Positions 55,201 to 63,423 of a stretch of DNA of 64,000 nucleotides are shown here, piece by piece (the first letter of the stretch is position 1; the number at the start of each line of letters is the position of its first letter). Position numbers and translations under genes: made by a program. The notes under the pieces are model-generated. The model did no database searches, had not been told where the DNA came from, and worked only from the letters and a program-made list of their open reading frames with translations. This DNA is from CALODP01 sp942492055 (GTDB taxonomy: Bacteria; Bacteroidota; Ignavibacteria; Ignavibacteriales; Melioribacteraceae): positions 186,001-250,000 of the forward strand of contig CALODP010000023.1 of NCBI GenBank assembly GCA_942492055.1. The letters are read 5' to 3'.

Positions 55201-55785
55201 AACGTAAATGTTCTCGTACTTGATACAGAAGTTTATTCTAACACCGGTGGACAGTGCTCCAAATCTACAAGTCTTGGCGCTGTAGCTAAATTCGCCGCAG
55301 GTGGAAAGCAAACAGCTAAGAAAGATTTGGCAATGATGGCAATGACATACAAAAATGTTTATGTTGCACACGTAGCTATGGGAGCTAACGATACTCAGGT
55401 ATTGAAAGCATTCTTAGAGGCAGAAGCTTATGATGGTCCTTCAATCATTATCGCTTATAGCCACTGTATAGCACACGGAATTAACATGGCTAAAGGTATG
55501 CAGAACCAGAAAGCCGCAGTTGAAAGCGGACACTGGCCATTGTTCAGATATAATCCTGAAAATCTAGCGGAAGGTAAGAATCCATTGAAAATAGATTCAA
55601 AACCACCGAAGATTAAATTGGAAGAATATATCTACAGTGAAAACAGATATAAAATGCTTACAAAAGCTAAGCCTGAAGCTGCAAAAGAATTATTGACAGC
55701 TGCTCAGAAAGAAGTATTGGATACTTGGAAATTCTACGAGCAAATGGCTTCTTTTGATTATTCTATAGATAAAGATGAAGAATAA
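52210..55785 (+). CDS. nifJ: Pyruvate:ferredoxin (flavodoxin) oxidoreductase, single chain
   Basis: 1191 residues with the full PFOR order: domain I (Y-P-I-T-P-S-S-G-M-G-E at about 28), domain II, the gamma-type domain III (about 415-620), then two 4Fe-4S motifs C-I-Q-C-G-K-C-A-M-S-C-P and C-T-G-C-G-L-C-V-D-I-C-P (about 698-770), the proximal cluster Cys pair C-A-G-C-G-E-T-A, and the thiamine diphosphate region A-T-G-C-S-S-I-Y-G-G-N-L-P-T-T-P and G-G-D-G-W-A-Y-D-I-G. Converts pyruvate and CoA to acetyl-CoA, CO2 and reduced ferredoxin or flavodoxin in the cytoplasm. Codon choice is noticeably richer in C-ending codons than nearby genes, as in highly expressed genes. Monocistronic with its own terminator. 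Confidence 0.98.
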   Translation: MSRKMITIDGNDAASHVAFNASEVIAIYPITPSSGMGELSDAWAAQGKTNVWGTVPHVAEMQSEGGAAGAVHGSLQSGALTTTFTASQGLLLMIPNMYKIAGELTPTVFHVTARSLAAQALSIFGDHGDVMAARQTGFAFLASGSVQEVMDMACVAHAATLEARIPFVHFFDGFRTSHEINKIEQLSKEDIKSMLDDELVKAHRERALSPDHPIIRGTAQNPDVYFQGRETVNKFYDACPEIVQKMMDKLAKMTGRQYNLFDYYGAEDAERVIVMMGSGAEAAEETVKYMTEKLGEKVGVLKVRLYRPFSIKHFVATLPKTVKKISVLDRTKEPGASGEPLYLDVVTAITELMGSEEKPFETMPKIVGGRYGLSSKEFTPAMVKGVFDDLKKDAPKNHFTVGIVDDVTNTSLDYEKSFLTAGMDVFRGMFYGLGSDGTVGANKNSIKIIGEETENYAQGYFVYDSKKSGSTTVSHLRFGKNPIKSTYLIQKASFIGCHQFNLIEKFDVLENIEEGGTFLLNSPYSTEEVWDKLPKKVQEAIVGKKLKFYVIDGYAVGKATGMGTRINTIMQTCFFAISGILPKEEAIAKIKEAIKKTYSKKGEEIVKKNYIAVDETLAHLHEINVPESATSSIELPPIVSDKAPDFVKDVLGKMMAGKGDDLPVSAMPVDGTFPSATTQWEKRNVALDVPAWEADTCIQCGKCAMSCPHAAIRVKVYDTELAEKAPATFKYTEAKGKEFAGKAYTIQVAVEDCTGCGLCVDICPAKSKEDTSKKAINMVSQLPIRESERANWDFFLEIPEYDRKELKLNTVKGSQLLQPLFEFSGACAGCGETAYVKLLSQLFGDRAVIANATGCSSIYGGNLPTTPWAKNKEGRGPAWSNSLFEDNAEFGFGMRLAIDKHSEYARELVTKVADKLDKELVEGIMTAVQVNEADIEAQRERVAKLKEALVGIEGDDAKQLASVADYLVKKSVWILGGDGWAYDIGYGGLDHVLASGRNVNVLVLDTEVYSNTGGQCSKSTSLGAVAKFAAGGKQTAKKDLAMMAMTYKNVYVAHVAMGANDTQVLKAFLEAEAYDGPSIIIAYSHCIAHGINMAKGMQNQKAAVESGHWPLFRYNPENLAEGKNPLKIDSKPPKIKLEEYIYSENRYKMLTKAKPEAAKELLTAAQKEVLDTWKFYEQMASFDYSIDKDEE

Positions 55786-55805
55786 TAAGTAATATAGATC
55801 TTCAA

Positions 55806-55840
55806 TCGGGGTGGAGCAATTCCGCCCCGGTTCTTTTCTT
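55806..55840 (+). terminator. Terminator after nifJ
   Basis: 9-bp GC-rich stem with one G-U (55807-55815 with 55821-55829), 5-base loop, then T-rich tail. Confidence 0.9.
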
Positions 55841-55883
55841 TTCGAGGGCAAATATACCATTCACATAAAAGAGAGGTACATTT

Positions 55884-56882
55884 ATGGATCTTTCAACTAC
55901 CTACATGGGCTTAAAACTCAGAAACCCAATTGTTCCGTCCGCTTCTCCTCTAACTTGGGATCTTGACAACGTAAAAAAGATGGAAGATGCCGGAGCAGCA
56001 GCCATTATCGCTCATTCTCTATTCGAAGAGCAAATTACCCACGAGTCCGGAGAACTAGATCATTATCTGACATATGGTACGGAAAGTTTTGCCGAGTCAG
56101 TTACTTATTTCCCCGAACCGGATGATTTCAAACTCGGACCTTACGAATATCTCGACTTAATCGCGGATATGAAAAAGAACGTTTCAATTCCGGTGATTGG
56201 AAGTCTTAACGGTGTTTCCGGTGGCGGATGGGTAAAATACGCAAGAAATATTCAGGAAGCCGGAGCGGACGCTTTGGAACTGAATATTTATTATGTCCCT
56301 ACTAATCCTAATCTTACGGGAGAGGAAGTAGAGAAAATGTATATCGATACATTAACCGAGGTTAGGAAGCAAGTAACTATTCCTGTGGCTGTGAAACTGG
56401 GACCACACTTTACAGCAATGGCAAATATGGCGAAGAAATTAGATGAAGCCGGAGCCGATGCTTTGGTTTTGTTCAATCGATTTTATCAACCTGATTTTGA
56501 CCTAAGTAAATTAGAAGTTGTACCTAACCTTGTAATGAGTACCAATTGGGAAATGCGTTTGCCTCTTCGTTGGATTGCGATTCTCTTCGGGCAGATAAAG
56601 GCCAGTATGGCAGCAACCAGTGGTATTCATGTTTCAACCGACGCAATTAAGATTATGCTTGCAGGTGGCGATGTTGCAATGATGTGTTCCGAATTACTTC
56701 TTAACGGAATTCCCAGAATAACCAATGTGTTGGAAGGGATGCAACGATGGATGGAGGAGAACGAGTATGAATCTGTTGCGCAGATGAAAGGAAGCATGAG
56801 CCAAAAGAGGGTTGAAGAACCGGCCGCTTTCGAAAGAGCTAATTATATGAAGACATTGAATAGTTATAAAACCCATTTCTGA
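55884..56882 (+). CDS. Dihydroorotate dehydrogenase-like flavoprotein
   Basis: 332 residues. Start D-L-S-T-T-Y-M-G-L-K-L-R-N-P-I-V-P-S-A-S-P-L is the usual N-terminus of the DHOD-like proteins that sit near PFOR genes. FMN barrel with I-G-S-L-N-G-V-S-G-G-G-W, A-D-A-L-E-L-N-I-Y-Y and P-V-A-V-K-L-G-P. In genuine PyrD the catalytic base is Cys or Ser in a N-x-S-C/P-N loop; here the equivalent segment is E-L-N-I-Y-Y-V, so the active site differs and activity in pyrimidine synthesis should not be assumed. Directly downstream of nifJ, a common neighbour pair, suggesting a redox role. Confidence 0.85.
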   Translation: MDLSTTYMGLKLRNPIVPSASPLTWDLDNVKKMEDAGAAAIIAHSLFEEQITHESGELDHYLTYGTESFAESVTYFPEPDDFKLGPYEYLDLIADMKKNVSIPVIGSLNGVSGGGWVKYARNIQEAGADALELNIYYVPTNPNLTGEEVEKMYIDTLTEVRKQVTIPVAVKLGPHFTAMANMAKKLDEAGADALVLFNRFYQPDFDLSKLEVVPNLVMSTNWEMRLPLRWIAILFGQIKASMAATSGIHVSTDAIKIMLAGGDVAMMCSELLLNGIPRITNVLEGMQRWMEENEYESVAQMKGSMSQKRVEEPAAFERANYMKTLNSYKTHF

Positions 56883-56891
56883 TAATATTGT

Positions 56892-56920
56892 GGGCTGCTA
56901 ATTTTGCAGCCCATTTTTTA
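56892..56920. terminator. Bidirectional terminator
   Basis: Perfect 8-bp stem (56892-56899 with 56907-56914), 7-base loop, T6 on the plus strand; lies between convergent genes. Confidence 0.85.
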
Positions 56921-57766
56921 TTGTCCGATAAATAAGCATGTATTTCCTTTGTCAATAAGGTGCTTTGTTAGTCGTCCCGTAGTGTATTTGGTAAAGTAGT
57001 TTCGCGAATGCGCTCCGAGTACGATAGAGTCTGCCCAGTCAAACCATTTGAGATCAATCATATCCGATATTGATTCGCTTCCCCATACAGTATTAATATT
57101 ATTAAAACCATGAGCTTCCAGATATTCGGTAGCTTGCTCAAAATAATAATCGGCCTTTGTTTTATCCTTTGTTGAGAAGAGAATAGTCAGTTCCGCGATA
57201 TCACCTTTAATGAGGGACGCAAATCTCTGTATAGCTCTTGCTGCAGGAAAACTACCGTCGAAAGCGATCAGTACTTTGAGCTTTTCTTTTCGAAAGTCGG
57301 GAAGTTTGAAATTTGCCGGAACAGCCAAAATCGGAGTTGCCGATTGATCCATTAGTTTATTCAATGAATCGCCAGGCCTTTCTTCGGAATCGAAACGATA
57401 AAATGTCTTCAGTCCTACTATTATCAAATCGTAAAATATGGATTCTTTCAAGATCTGTTCACTAGGTAAGCCCTGAAGTTCGGCTACACGATAAGGAACT
57501 TGATGAGTTTCGCATTTTTCTTTGAAGACGTCTAAGAGTATATGAATTCTCTTTTCCGCATCGAGTTTTTTGTGTTTCTCCAAATCTTCCGCGAAATGAA
57601 TACCTCCTAAAGGAACCGGGCCTATTGCTCTTTCAATTCCGGGAATATCTAGAATTACCATACCTGTTAATTCAGCACCGTTTTCTTTAGCCATTCTGCA
57701 ACCGTATTCAATTGCGGTATCGGTATAAGGGGAAGGATCCAAAGGGATCAAAATACGTTTAACCAT
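56918..57766 (-). CDS. Tandem universal stress protein (UspA)
   Basis: 282 residues, two Usp domains. Domain 1: I-L-I-P-L-D-P-S-P-Y-T-D-T-A-I-E-Y and L-I-I-V-G-L-K-T-F. Domain 2 (from about 150): K-V-L-I-A-F-D-G-S-F-P-A-A-R-A-I and the ATP-loop-like S-I-V-L-G-A-H-S-R-N-Y. The G-x-x-G-x9-G-S/T loop of ATP-binding members is only partly kept. Cytoplasmic stress-related protein. Convergent with the DHOD-like gene. Confidence 0.9.
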   Translation of the reverse strand: MVKRILIPLDPSPYTDTAIEYGCRMAKENGAELTGMVILDIPGIERAIGPVPLGGIHFAEDLEKHKKLDAEKRIHILLDVFKEKCETHQVPYRVAELQGLPSEQILKESIFYDLIIVGLKTFYRFDSEERPGDSLNKLMDQSATPILAVPANFKLPDFRKEKLKVLIAFDGSFPAARAIQRFASLIKGDIAELTILFSTKDKTKADYYFEQATEYLEAHGFNNINTVWGSESISDMIDLKWFDWADSIVLGAHSRNYFTKYTTGRLTKHLIDKGNTCLFIGQ

Positions 57767-57915
57767 TTTAACCTCCGCTAGAAATATGAAGATAAGGTGT
57801 TTCTTTAATTCGGAAACACAATATTAGAATAAGATAGTTCCCAATTGCATGTGTGAACTCTTTAGTGAAAATCTTTGTATAAGATTGTATGATCTACAAA
57901 ATAGGGGAGTGTGGC

Positions 57916-58317
57916 ATGAGAAGGAAAAAATTTGTTTTCATAATGGGGTTCAATTTTGCAATTGTAATGATTTATTTGACTATCGAAAGCGGATATAGAG
58001 GGCCATTGCAAAATTTCGTTAATGCATATCTTATGGATATCCTTGCGCCAATGGGATTCTATTTTATGTTTTGTACGGAAAACATAAAGAATCTATTTCT
58101 CAAAAGTTGGCAGATAAAGGGGATAATTATAATTCTTGCTACCTTCTTCGTTGAAACTGCGCAGTACTACAATTATCAACTTTTCGGTAATACATTCGAT
58201 CCTTTGGATTATTTGATGTATGTTGTAGGGGTTTCACTTGCTGTTTTGCTCGATCTGAAAATCTTTCCGTCCATTTTACCATTTTGGAATTGGCAAGAAA
58301 ATGATGATTCATGTTAA
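57916..58317 (+). CDS. VanZ-like membrane protein
   Basis: 133 residues from ATG 57916, chosen because of the G-G-G-G-A-G-T-G site 5-12 bases upstream; the in-frame ATG 27 bases earlier is the alternative. Four membrane helices (about 6-25, 38-57, 69-86 and 98-117). F-F-V-E-T-A-Q-Y-Y-N then F-D-P-L-D-Y-L-M-Y-V-V-G recalls the E-x-x-Q...D-x-x-D...N-x-x-G core of VanZ-like proteins. Function unknown. Confidence 0.65.
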   Translation: MRRKKFVFIMGFNFAIVMIYLTIESGYRGPLQNFVNAYLMDILAPMGFYFMFCTENIKNLFLKSWQIKGIIIILATFFVETAQYYNYQLFGNTFDPLDYLMYVVGVSLAVLLDLKIFPSILPFWNWQENDDSC

Positions 58318-58501
58318 ATCGTTGTGGAGTCGCTCATCATTGTGTGGCTCCTTATCTACCCGAACACAAATTCCCAATCGATATTATAGGCTATTTGTGA
58401 AAAATTTATCACATAGGAACAATTAGATTGGTAACTTTATATAAGGAATGAAAATCTTTATATAAGAATCATTTCATTACAATTATTCCAAGAAGGTAAG
58501 C

Positions 58502-59791
58502 ATGAATAAAAGATCTCTCAATTTCCGAATTGTAGTTATTTCCGCTATTGTCGTATTATTGCTGATTCCATTGTTCCTCGTTCAAGATCTGATATCCGAA
58601 AGGCAAGGAAGAAGATATCGTACCGTTAATGAAATAAGTGAAAGTTGGGCAAGAACCCAAACTATCGGAGGCCCGATCGTAAATATCCCGATCAAAGAGA
58701 ATAAAACAAATAAAAATGGTGAAGAGTATTCTGTTACTGTAATCAGACATATTCTTCCTGAAGAGTTAAATATCGAATCGAAAGTTTTACCTGAAATAAG
58801 ATATCGAGGGATATATGAAGCCGTTGTATATAACACTAAGCTAAAATTGTTCGGATTTTTCAAAATTGGTGATTTCACAGAAAAGTTTGAAGGAGATACC
58901 ATAAAGGGAGCTTATCTTACTCTAAATATCAGCGATACCAGAGGAATAAACAACGGGATGAAATTTCTGTGGAAAGATAAAGAAGTAAATGCTATTCCCG
59001 GATTGAGGGATAATGAGGTGTTTCAATCCGGAATCACTTTACCGGTGAAAATCTCCCCTCAAGGAGAAGTTTGCAAATTTGAGATTTCGTTGGATATAAA
59101 CGGATCGGGAAATCTGAGCTTTATTCCGCTCGGAAAGAAAACAGAAGTCATGATAAATTCCAATTGGAATAATCCGAGTTTTGAAGGAGCATTTCTACCT
59201 GATAGTAGAAATATTACAGAAGAGAAATTTCAGGCTAAGTGGGCAATAAATCATTTTAATAGAGATTATCCGCAAGAATGGAACGGGCAAAATTATGATG
59301 TAATGGGCTCAAATTTCGGAGTAAGTCTTCTTTTACCGATTGATGAATATCAAAAGACAATGCGAACTTCGAAATATGGTTTGATGATAATTATTCTAAC
59401 ATTTCTCAGCTTTTTTATGATCGAGATATTCAATAATAAGGCACTTCATCCAATTCAATATGTTCTTATCGGGTTAGGTCTGATAATATTTTATTCTTTG
59501 CTACTATCACTTTCCGAGTATATTCCTTTCAAATATTCCTATATTGTTGCAGCATTTATGATTATCGGGTTAATTTCTCTCTATGTTAAGAGTTCGTTTG
59601 AAAGTAATCTTTTGAGTGGAATTATAGCAGGGATACTAATAATAGTATATGGTTTTATGTACGTTATTCTGCAATTGCAAGATTTTGCTTTATTGGTGGG
59701 AAGCTTAGCTTTGTTTGTAGTTCTTGCAGCTGTAATGTATGTAACACGAAAATTGAACTGGTTTGATGTACTAAATAAAAAAGAAAAATAA
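58502..59791 (+). CDS. creD: Inner membrane protein CreD family
   Basis: 429 residues. N-terminal membrane helix (about 9-28), then the periplasmic domain with R-Y-R-T-V-N-E-I-S, W-A-R-T-Q-T-I-G-G-P-I and R-Y-R-G-I-Y-E-A-V-V-Y, then L-D-I-N-G-S-G-N-L-S-F-I-P-L-G-K and S-W-x-x-P-S-F-E-G-A-F-L-P type strand, followed by several C-terminal helices including F-L-S-F-F-M-I-E and H-P-I-Q-Y-V-L-I-G-L. All are CreD marks. In Enterobacteria CreD is regulated by CreBC and affects envelope integrity; no CreBC genes are nearby. Confidence 0.92.
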   Translation: MNKRSLNFRIVVISAIVVLLLIPLFLVQDLISERQGRRYRTVNEISESWARTQTIGGPIVNIPIKENKTNKNGEEYSVTVIRHILPEELNIESKVLPEIRYRGIYEAVVYNTKLKLFGFFKIGDFTEKFEGDTIKGAYLTLNISDTRGINNGMKFLWKDKEVNAIPGLRDNEVFQSGITLPVKISPQGEVCKFEISLDINGSGNLSFIPLGKKTEVMINSNWNNPSFEGAFLPDSRNITEEKFQAKWAINHFNRDYPQEWNGQNYDVMGSNFGVSLLLPIDEYQKTMRTSKYGLMIIILTFLSFFMIEIFNNKALHPIQYVLIGLGLIIFYSLLLSLSEYIPFKYSYIVAAFMIIGLISLYVKSSFESNLLSGIIAGILIIVYGFMYVILQLQDFALLVGSLALFVVLAAVMYVTRKLNWFDVLNKKEK

Positions 59792-59805
59792 TTCGGATAG
59801 TTGTT

Positions 59806-60192
59806 ATGAAAAAAATCTTAAATCGTGTTTGTGATAACTACGAAGGATTGCGTTTGCTTGAGATAAATGATGATGATACCGGTACTTACGCTAAGTTTGA
59901 GTTTACAAATTTGCTCGGAAGAGAATGTAATATTGATCTTCATCCCCGTGGCGATTCGGAAGCTTTTTATATGATCGATAATGAAAATAGAATTCGATAC
60001 GATTTTGTTGATTGCGAAGGTATTCCGATTATTCCGAATGGACTTAAAGTAAAAGAGGGGGAAGTTGTTCCTTTCACAATCCGTTTCGATATGCTGAATG
60101 CAAGAAGCACTCATGTTGATATTCTCGAAGGAGAACCGATAGAAAATGAGGAATATACAAATTGGTATTTCAGAAATGTTGAGTTAAAATAA
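59806..60192 (+). CDS. Hypothetical small beta-rich protein
   Basis: 128 residues, cytoplasmic, acidic, no membrane segment. Predicted to be mostly strands (Y-A-K-F-E-F-T-N-L-L, I-R-Y-D-F-V-D-C-E-G, V-P-F-T-I-R-F-D). The chain looks like a DUF-type single-domain protein with a small beta sandwich. Starts 14 bp after creD and ends in its own terminator, so it is probably co-transcribed with it. No family recognised. Confidence 0.6.
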   Translation: MKKILNRVCDNYEGLRLLEINDDDTGTYAKFEFTNLLGRECNIDLHPRGDSEAFYMIDNENRIRYDFVDCEGIPIIPNGLKVKEGEVVPFTIRFDMLNARSTHVDILEGEPIENEEYTNWYFRNVELK

Positions 60193-60198
60193 ATTATT

Positions 60199-60223
60199 TA
60201 GGCCGATTTCGATCGGCCTTTCT
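60199..60223 (+). terminator. Terminator closing the creD operon
   Basis: Perfect 8-bp GC-rich stem (60200-60207 with 60212-60219), loop T-T-C-G, short T run. 7 bp after the stop codon. Confidence 0.9.
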
Positions 60224-60387
60224 ATTACTTCGAGTAATTTCGTGCATTATATTGTTCGCAAATAAGATCTTGATTCTAGCAATACTTAATCCGATATAAT
60301 AATTTCCTTGTTACTTTTCTACTTGCACTCATAGTTCTAATCGTAATTTTATTTTGCAATAGGTTATTACAAGTCTTGCAATTACCT

Positions 60388-60406
60388 GGAGATTTATGTA
60401 ATCTCC
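60388..60406. other. Small hairpin in the corrinoid cluster leader
   Basis: 7-bp perfect stem (60388-60394 with 60400-60406) about 80 bases before the corrinoid protein gene. The leader shows no cobalamin riboswitch consensus. Role unknown. Confidence 0.3.
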
Positions 60407-60483
60407 CGATAGAATTTATTAATAGAAAATACTCACTCGTTAGCAAAAGAGAATAGTATTGTTTAAAAATCAATTGGTGGAAA

Positions 60484-61140
60484 ATGCAAGAAATATTATT
60501 GGAATTAGCCGAAGCAATCGAAAGAGGAAAAGTTGATGTGAATTCAAAATACCCGCCTGAATTAGTAGGTAAAAACGGAGCAAAAGAATTAACTGAATTA
60601 GCTCTTCAAAATAATATAGAAGTAAATACTATAGTTCAAAACGGTTTAATGTTTGGAATGAACCGAATTGGTGAAAGATTTTCTCAAGGTAAAGCATTTA
60701 TTCCAAACTTGTTGATTTCAGCTAAAGCAATGTATGCGGCAATGGATATCTTGAAACCATATTTCGAGTCCGGAATAGCAAATTATAAGGGGACCTTTCT
60801 CTTGGGAACCGTTAAAGGGGATCTACATGATATTGGGAAAAATATAGTTAAAATGGTTTTGGAAGGGGATGGATGGAATGTTATTGATCTTGGAACCGAT
60901 GTTTCTTCCGAAAAATTTGTATCAGCTGTCGAAGAATATAAACCGAAATATATTGGGCTAAGTGCTCTTCTTACGACAACAATGCTTTATATGGATGAAA
61001 TTATAAAGGAAGTAAGAAAAATCAATAAGGAAGTTAAGATCTTTATTGGTGGAGCTCCTGCATCAAATGAATTCGCAGAGAAGATTGGTGCTGACGCTTA
61101 TTTTTCCGATCCTCATACACTGATAACAAATCTTATTTAG
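60484..61140 (+). CDS. Corrinoid-binding methyl carrier protein (MtbC/MttC-like)
   Basis: 218 residues. N-terminal helical cap about 1-85 (N-G-L-M-F-G-M-N-R-I-G-E-R-F-S-Q-G-K, the usual cap sequence) and C-terminal Rossmann domain about 100-218 with G-D-L-H-D-I-G-K-N, His118 being the lower cobalt ligand, V-I-D-L-G-T-D-V and G-L-S-A-L-L-T-T-T-M. Carries a methyl group on cobalamin between two methyltransferases. First gene of the cluster; no substrate-specific methyltransferase (MtaB, MtmB type) is visible in the part that falls inside this window. Confidence 0.93.
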   Translation: MQEILLELAEAIERGKVDVNSKYPPELVGKNGAKELTELALQNNIEVNTIVQNGLMFGMNRIGERFSQGKAFIPNLLISAKAMYAAMDILKPYFESGIANYKGTFLLGTVKGDLHDIGKNIVKMVLEGDGWNVIDLGTDVSSEKFVSAVEEYKPKYIGLSALLTTTMLYMDEIIKEVRKINKEVKIFIGGAPASNEFAEKIGADAYFSDPHTLITNLI

Positions 61141-61150
61141 GGGGGATTAG

Positions 61151-62512
61151 ATGAAAGGGAAAGAACTTTTACTAAATCTTTTTCAAAATGGGATAGCGGA
61201 AAGAACCCCGTGGGTGCCTTATACAGGGGTGCACGTTGGGAGATTGCTCAATATTCCTGCAGATAAGTTATTAATGGAAAAAGATGTGCTAATTCAAGCC
61301 TTATTGGAAAGTGTCAAAGCATATTCTCCTGATGGGCTTCCTGTAATATTCGATCTGCAAATAGAAGCGGAAATACTAGGTTGCGATATCATCTGGAATA
61401 AAGATAATCCCCCATCTGTTGTCAGTCATCCTTTTGAAAATACCGAAAATATTCCCGAAATCTCATTTACGAAAGAATCCGGTAGATTACCAATTATTCT
61501 TGCTGTTATGGAGGAACTAAAGAATAAAATAGGAGATGAAATTGCCTTATACGGATTAATATGCGGCCCGTTAACTTTAGCTTCCCATTTGCGCGGAATA
61601 AATATCTTTATGGATATGTTCGAAAATCCTGAATATGTAACTAAACTGTTGGAATATTGCACAGTCATAGCTAAGAAAATGTTGGAGTACTATTCAAGCG
61701 CAGGGATGGATATTCTAGCTATTGTTGATCCTATTGTTTCGCAAATAGCACCTGACTCATTTGAACAATTTCTTGTAAAGCCATATTCTGATCTGTTTTC
61801 ATATATCCGGCAACTTGGTAAACATAGTTCGTTTTTTGTTTGCGGTGATGCTACAGCTTCTTTGGACCTTATGTGTAAAACAAAGCCTGATTGTATTTCA
61901 GTTGATGAAAATGTTGATATTATAGAGGCTAGTAAAGTCACAGAACAATACGACATTATTATTTCAGGAAATATTCCACTAACTACTCTGATGCTTCTCG
62001 GATCACAAAAAGACAACCAAAAGTTCGCTGTTGACCTTATTGAAAATATGGGGAATAGCAAATTTATTTTGGCGCCCGGTTGCGATATGCCATACGCTAC
62101 ACCTCCGGAAAATATTATTGGTATTTCTCAAGTCGTCCAAAATCTAAGTGCGGCAAAACACTATTTAAGGAATTATGAAATAAATTCCTTTGAACGAGAG
62201 TTTAATTTACCTGACTATTCCAAGCAAAAATTCGTTTCTGTTGATGTATTTACAATTGATTCGGGCACATGTGCAGCGTGTGGATATATGTATAATTCCG
62301 CTCAGGCAATGGAAAAGCCATTCGGAAAGAAAATCTGTGTAATAGAAAGAAAAATATCTGATCATGAAAATATCGCTTATATGAAAAAGCTTGGGATTCG
62401 TAATCTTCCAACGATAGTAATAGATGGCAATGTGAAATTTGTTTCGAAAATCCCAAATTATGACGAATTGTATTCGGAAATTAGTGATGTAATTGGAAAG
62501 AGAGGATTATGA
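61151..62512 (+). CDS. UroD-type corrinoid methyltransferase fused to a thioredoxin-like domain
   Basis: 453 residues; MtaA/CmuA proteins usually end near 340-360. Residues 1-345 are a uroporphyrinogen-decarboxylase-fold methyltransferase (G-A-P/ L-A-P-G-C-D-M-P-Y-A-T-P-P-E-N-I). Relatives bind zinc with H-x-C...C; here the Cys residues are Cys231 (F-V-C-G-D) and Cys311, but the expected His two residues before Cys231 is Phe229. Residues about 360-453 form a thioredoxin-like domain with Cys374/377 in T-C-A-A-C-G-Y and a cis-Pro-type L-P-T-I-V-I strand. Possible roles: methyl transfer from the corrinoid protein to a thiol, with the added domain acting in redox control. 10 bp after the corrinoid gene, overlapping the next gene by 4 bases. 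Confidence 0.85.
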   Translation: MKGKELLLNLFQNGIAERTPWVPYTGVHVGRLLNIPADKLLMEKDVLIQALLESVKAYSPDGLPVIFDLQIEAEILGCDIIWNKDNPPSVVSHPFENTENIPEISFTKESGRLPIILAVMEELKNKIGDEIALYGLICGPLTLASHLRGINIFMDMFENPEYVTKLLEYCTVIAKKMLEYYSSAGMDILAIVDPIVSQIAPDSFEQFLVKPYSDLFSYIRQLGKHSSFFVCGDATASLDLMCKTKPDCISVDENVDIIEASKVTEQYDIIISGNIPLTTLMLLGSQKDNQKFAVDLIENMGNSKFILAPGCDMPYATPPENIIGISQVVQNLSAAKHYLRNYEINSFEREFNLPDYSKQKFVSVDVFTIDSGTCAACGYMYNSAQAMEKPFGKKICVIERKISDHENIAYMKKLGIRNLPTIVIDGNVKFVSKIPNYDELYSEISDVIGKRGL

Positions 62513-63411
62513 TGAATCAAATGATAAAGATCATTTTGATTAATGGTTTTTTGGGATCCGGTAAAACAACTTTAATTAATAAATTTCTTTCAAAAAAAAT
62601 CCAACATAGAGTATCTTTTCTTGTAAACGATTTTGGAGCGGAAAGTATCGACGCCAAATTAATTAAAGAAAAGAACTCGATAGATGATCTTGAGATATTC
62701 GATGTGAAAAACGGATCGATATTTTGCAGTTGTAAGGAAGATGAACTCCTAAAGGGGCTTGATTATTTTAAAACAATTCGACCAGATTTTTTGATTGTTG
62801 AATCTTCCGGATTATCGGATCCTTCCGGTTTTACCAAAATTCTTTCTTTGCAGAAATACTCATCCGATTATCTATTATATAATTCTATTTGCTTGATTGA
62901 TTTATCGAATATTCTAAAGCTGATAAATATAACTCCTGTTATTAGAAAACAGATTCGTTCATCAAATTTACTAGTGTTAAATAAAGCGGATCTTGCTAAG
63001 GATTATGAAATGGAAATTATACATGAAATTCTGGAACAGAATAATACTAAGGCTGAGATCATTGAAACAAAGTTCGGAGATATCGAGCAGACAAAAGTAT
63101 TTTCCTATGGTCTTAATAATACTCAGATAAAACCGTTTTTAGAGCACCTTCCGAATCATAATTCCGTAAGAATAACCTATGAAAAAGAATTTCATTCTTT
63201 GGATAAGGTTCGTCAACTCTACTTTTCGATAAAAGAATATATTCAACGTCTTAAAGGAATAATAAAAATAGCTTCCACTCAGTATATAATTAATAGTAAT
63301 GGAGAGCAGTTAGATATTGAGGAAATAAATCTTACTGATATTTCTGATAACATCTCAATTATTCTACCGAGAAAGAATGAAGATATTGTAAGTAGGATTC
63401 TGAAGGATTAA
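62509..63411 (+). CDS. CobW/COG0523-family GTPase
   Basis: 300 residues. Walker A G-F-L-G-S-G-K-T-T, switch region V-N-D-F-G-A-E-S-I-D, the metal-binding block as G-S-I-F-C-S-C-K-E-D-E-L (C-x-C in place of the common C-x-C-C), V-E-S-S-G-L-S-D-P and N-K-A-D-L. The C-terminal CobW domain is short. COG0523 proteins load metals or cofactors (zinc, cobalt) into target proteins; a place inside a corrinoid/zinc methyltransferase cluster suggests cofactor delivery or maintenance, by inference. Overlaps the methyltransferase gene by 4 bases. Confidence 0.88.
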   Translation: MMNQMIKIILINGFLGSGKTTLINKFLSKKIQHRVSFLVNDFGAESIDAKLIKEKNSIDDLEIFDVKNGSIFCSCKEDELLKGLDYFKTIRPDFLIVESSGLSDPSGFTKILSLQKYSSDYLLYNSICLIDLSNILKLINITPVIRKQIRSSNLLVLNKADLAKDYEMEIIHEILEQNNTKAEIIETKFGDIEQTKVFSYGLNNTQIKPFLEHLPNHNSVRITYEKEFHSLDKVRQLYFSIKEYIQRLKGIIKIASTQYIINSNGEQLDIEEINLTDISDNISIILPRKNEDIVSRILKD

Positions 63412-63423
63412 TAGGAGAGTGGA

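Noticed and set aside
60224..60483. Cobalamin riboswitch before the corrinoid operon
   Set aside because: The leader has only a small 7-bp hairpin and lacks the G-C-C-A-C-T-G box and other conserved parts of the B12 element.
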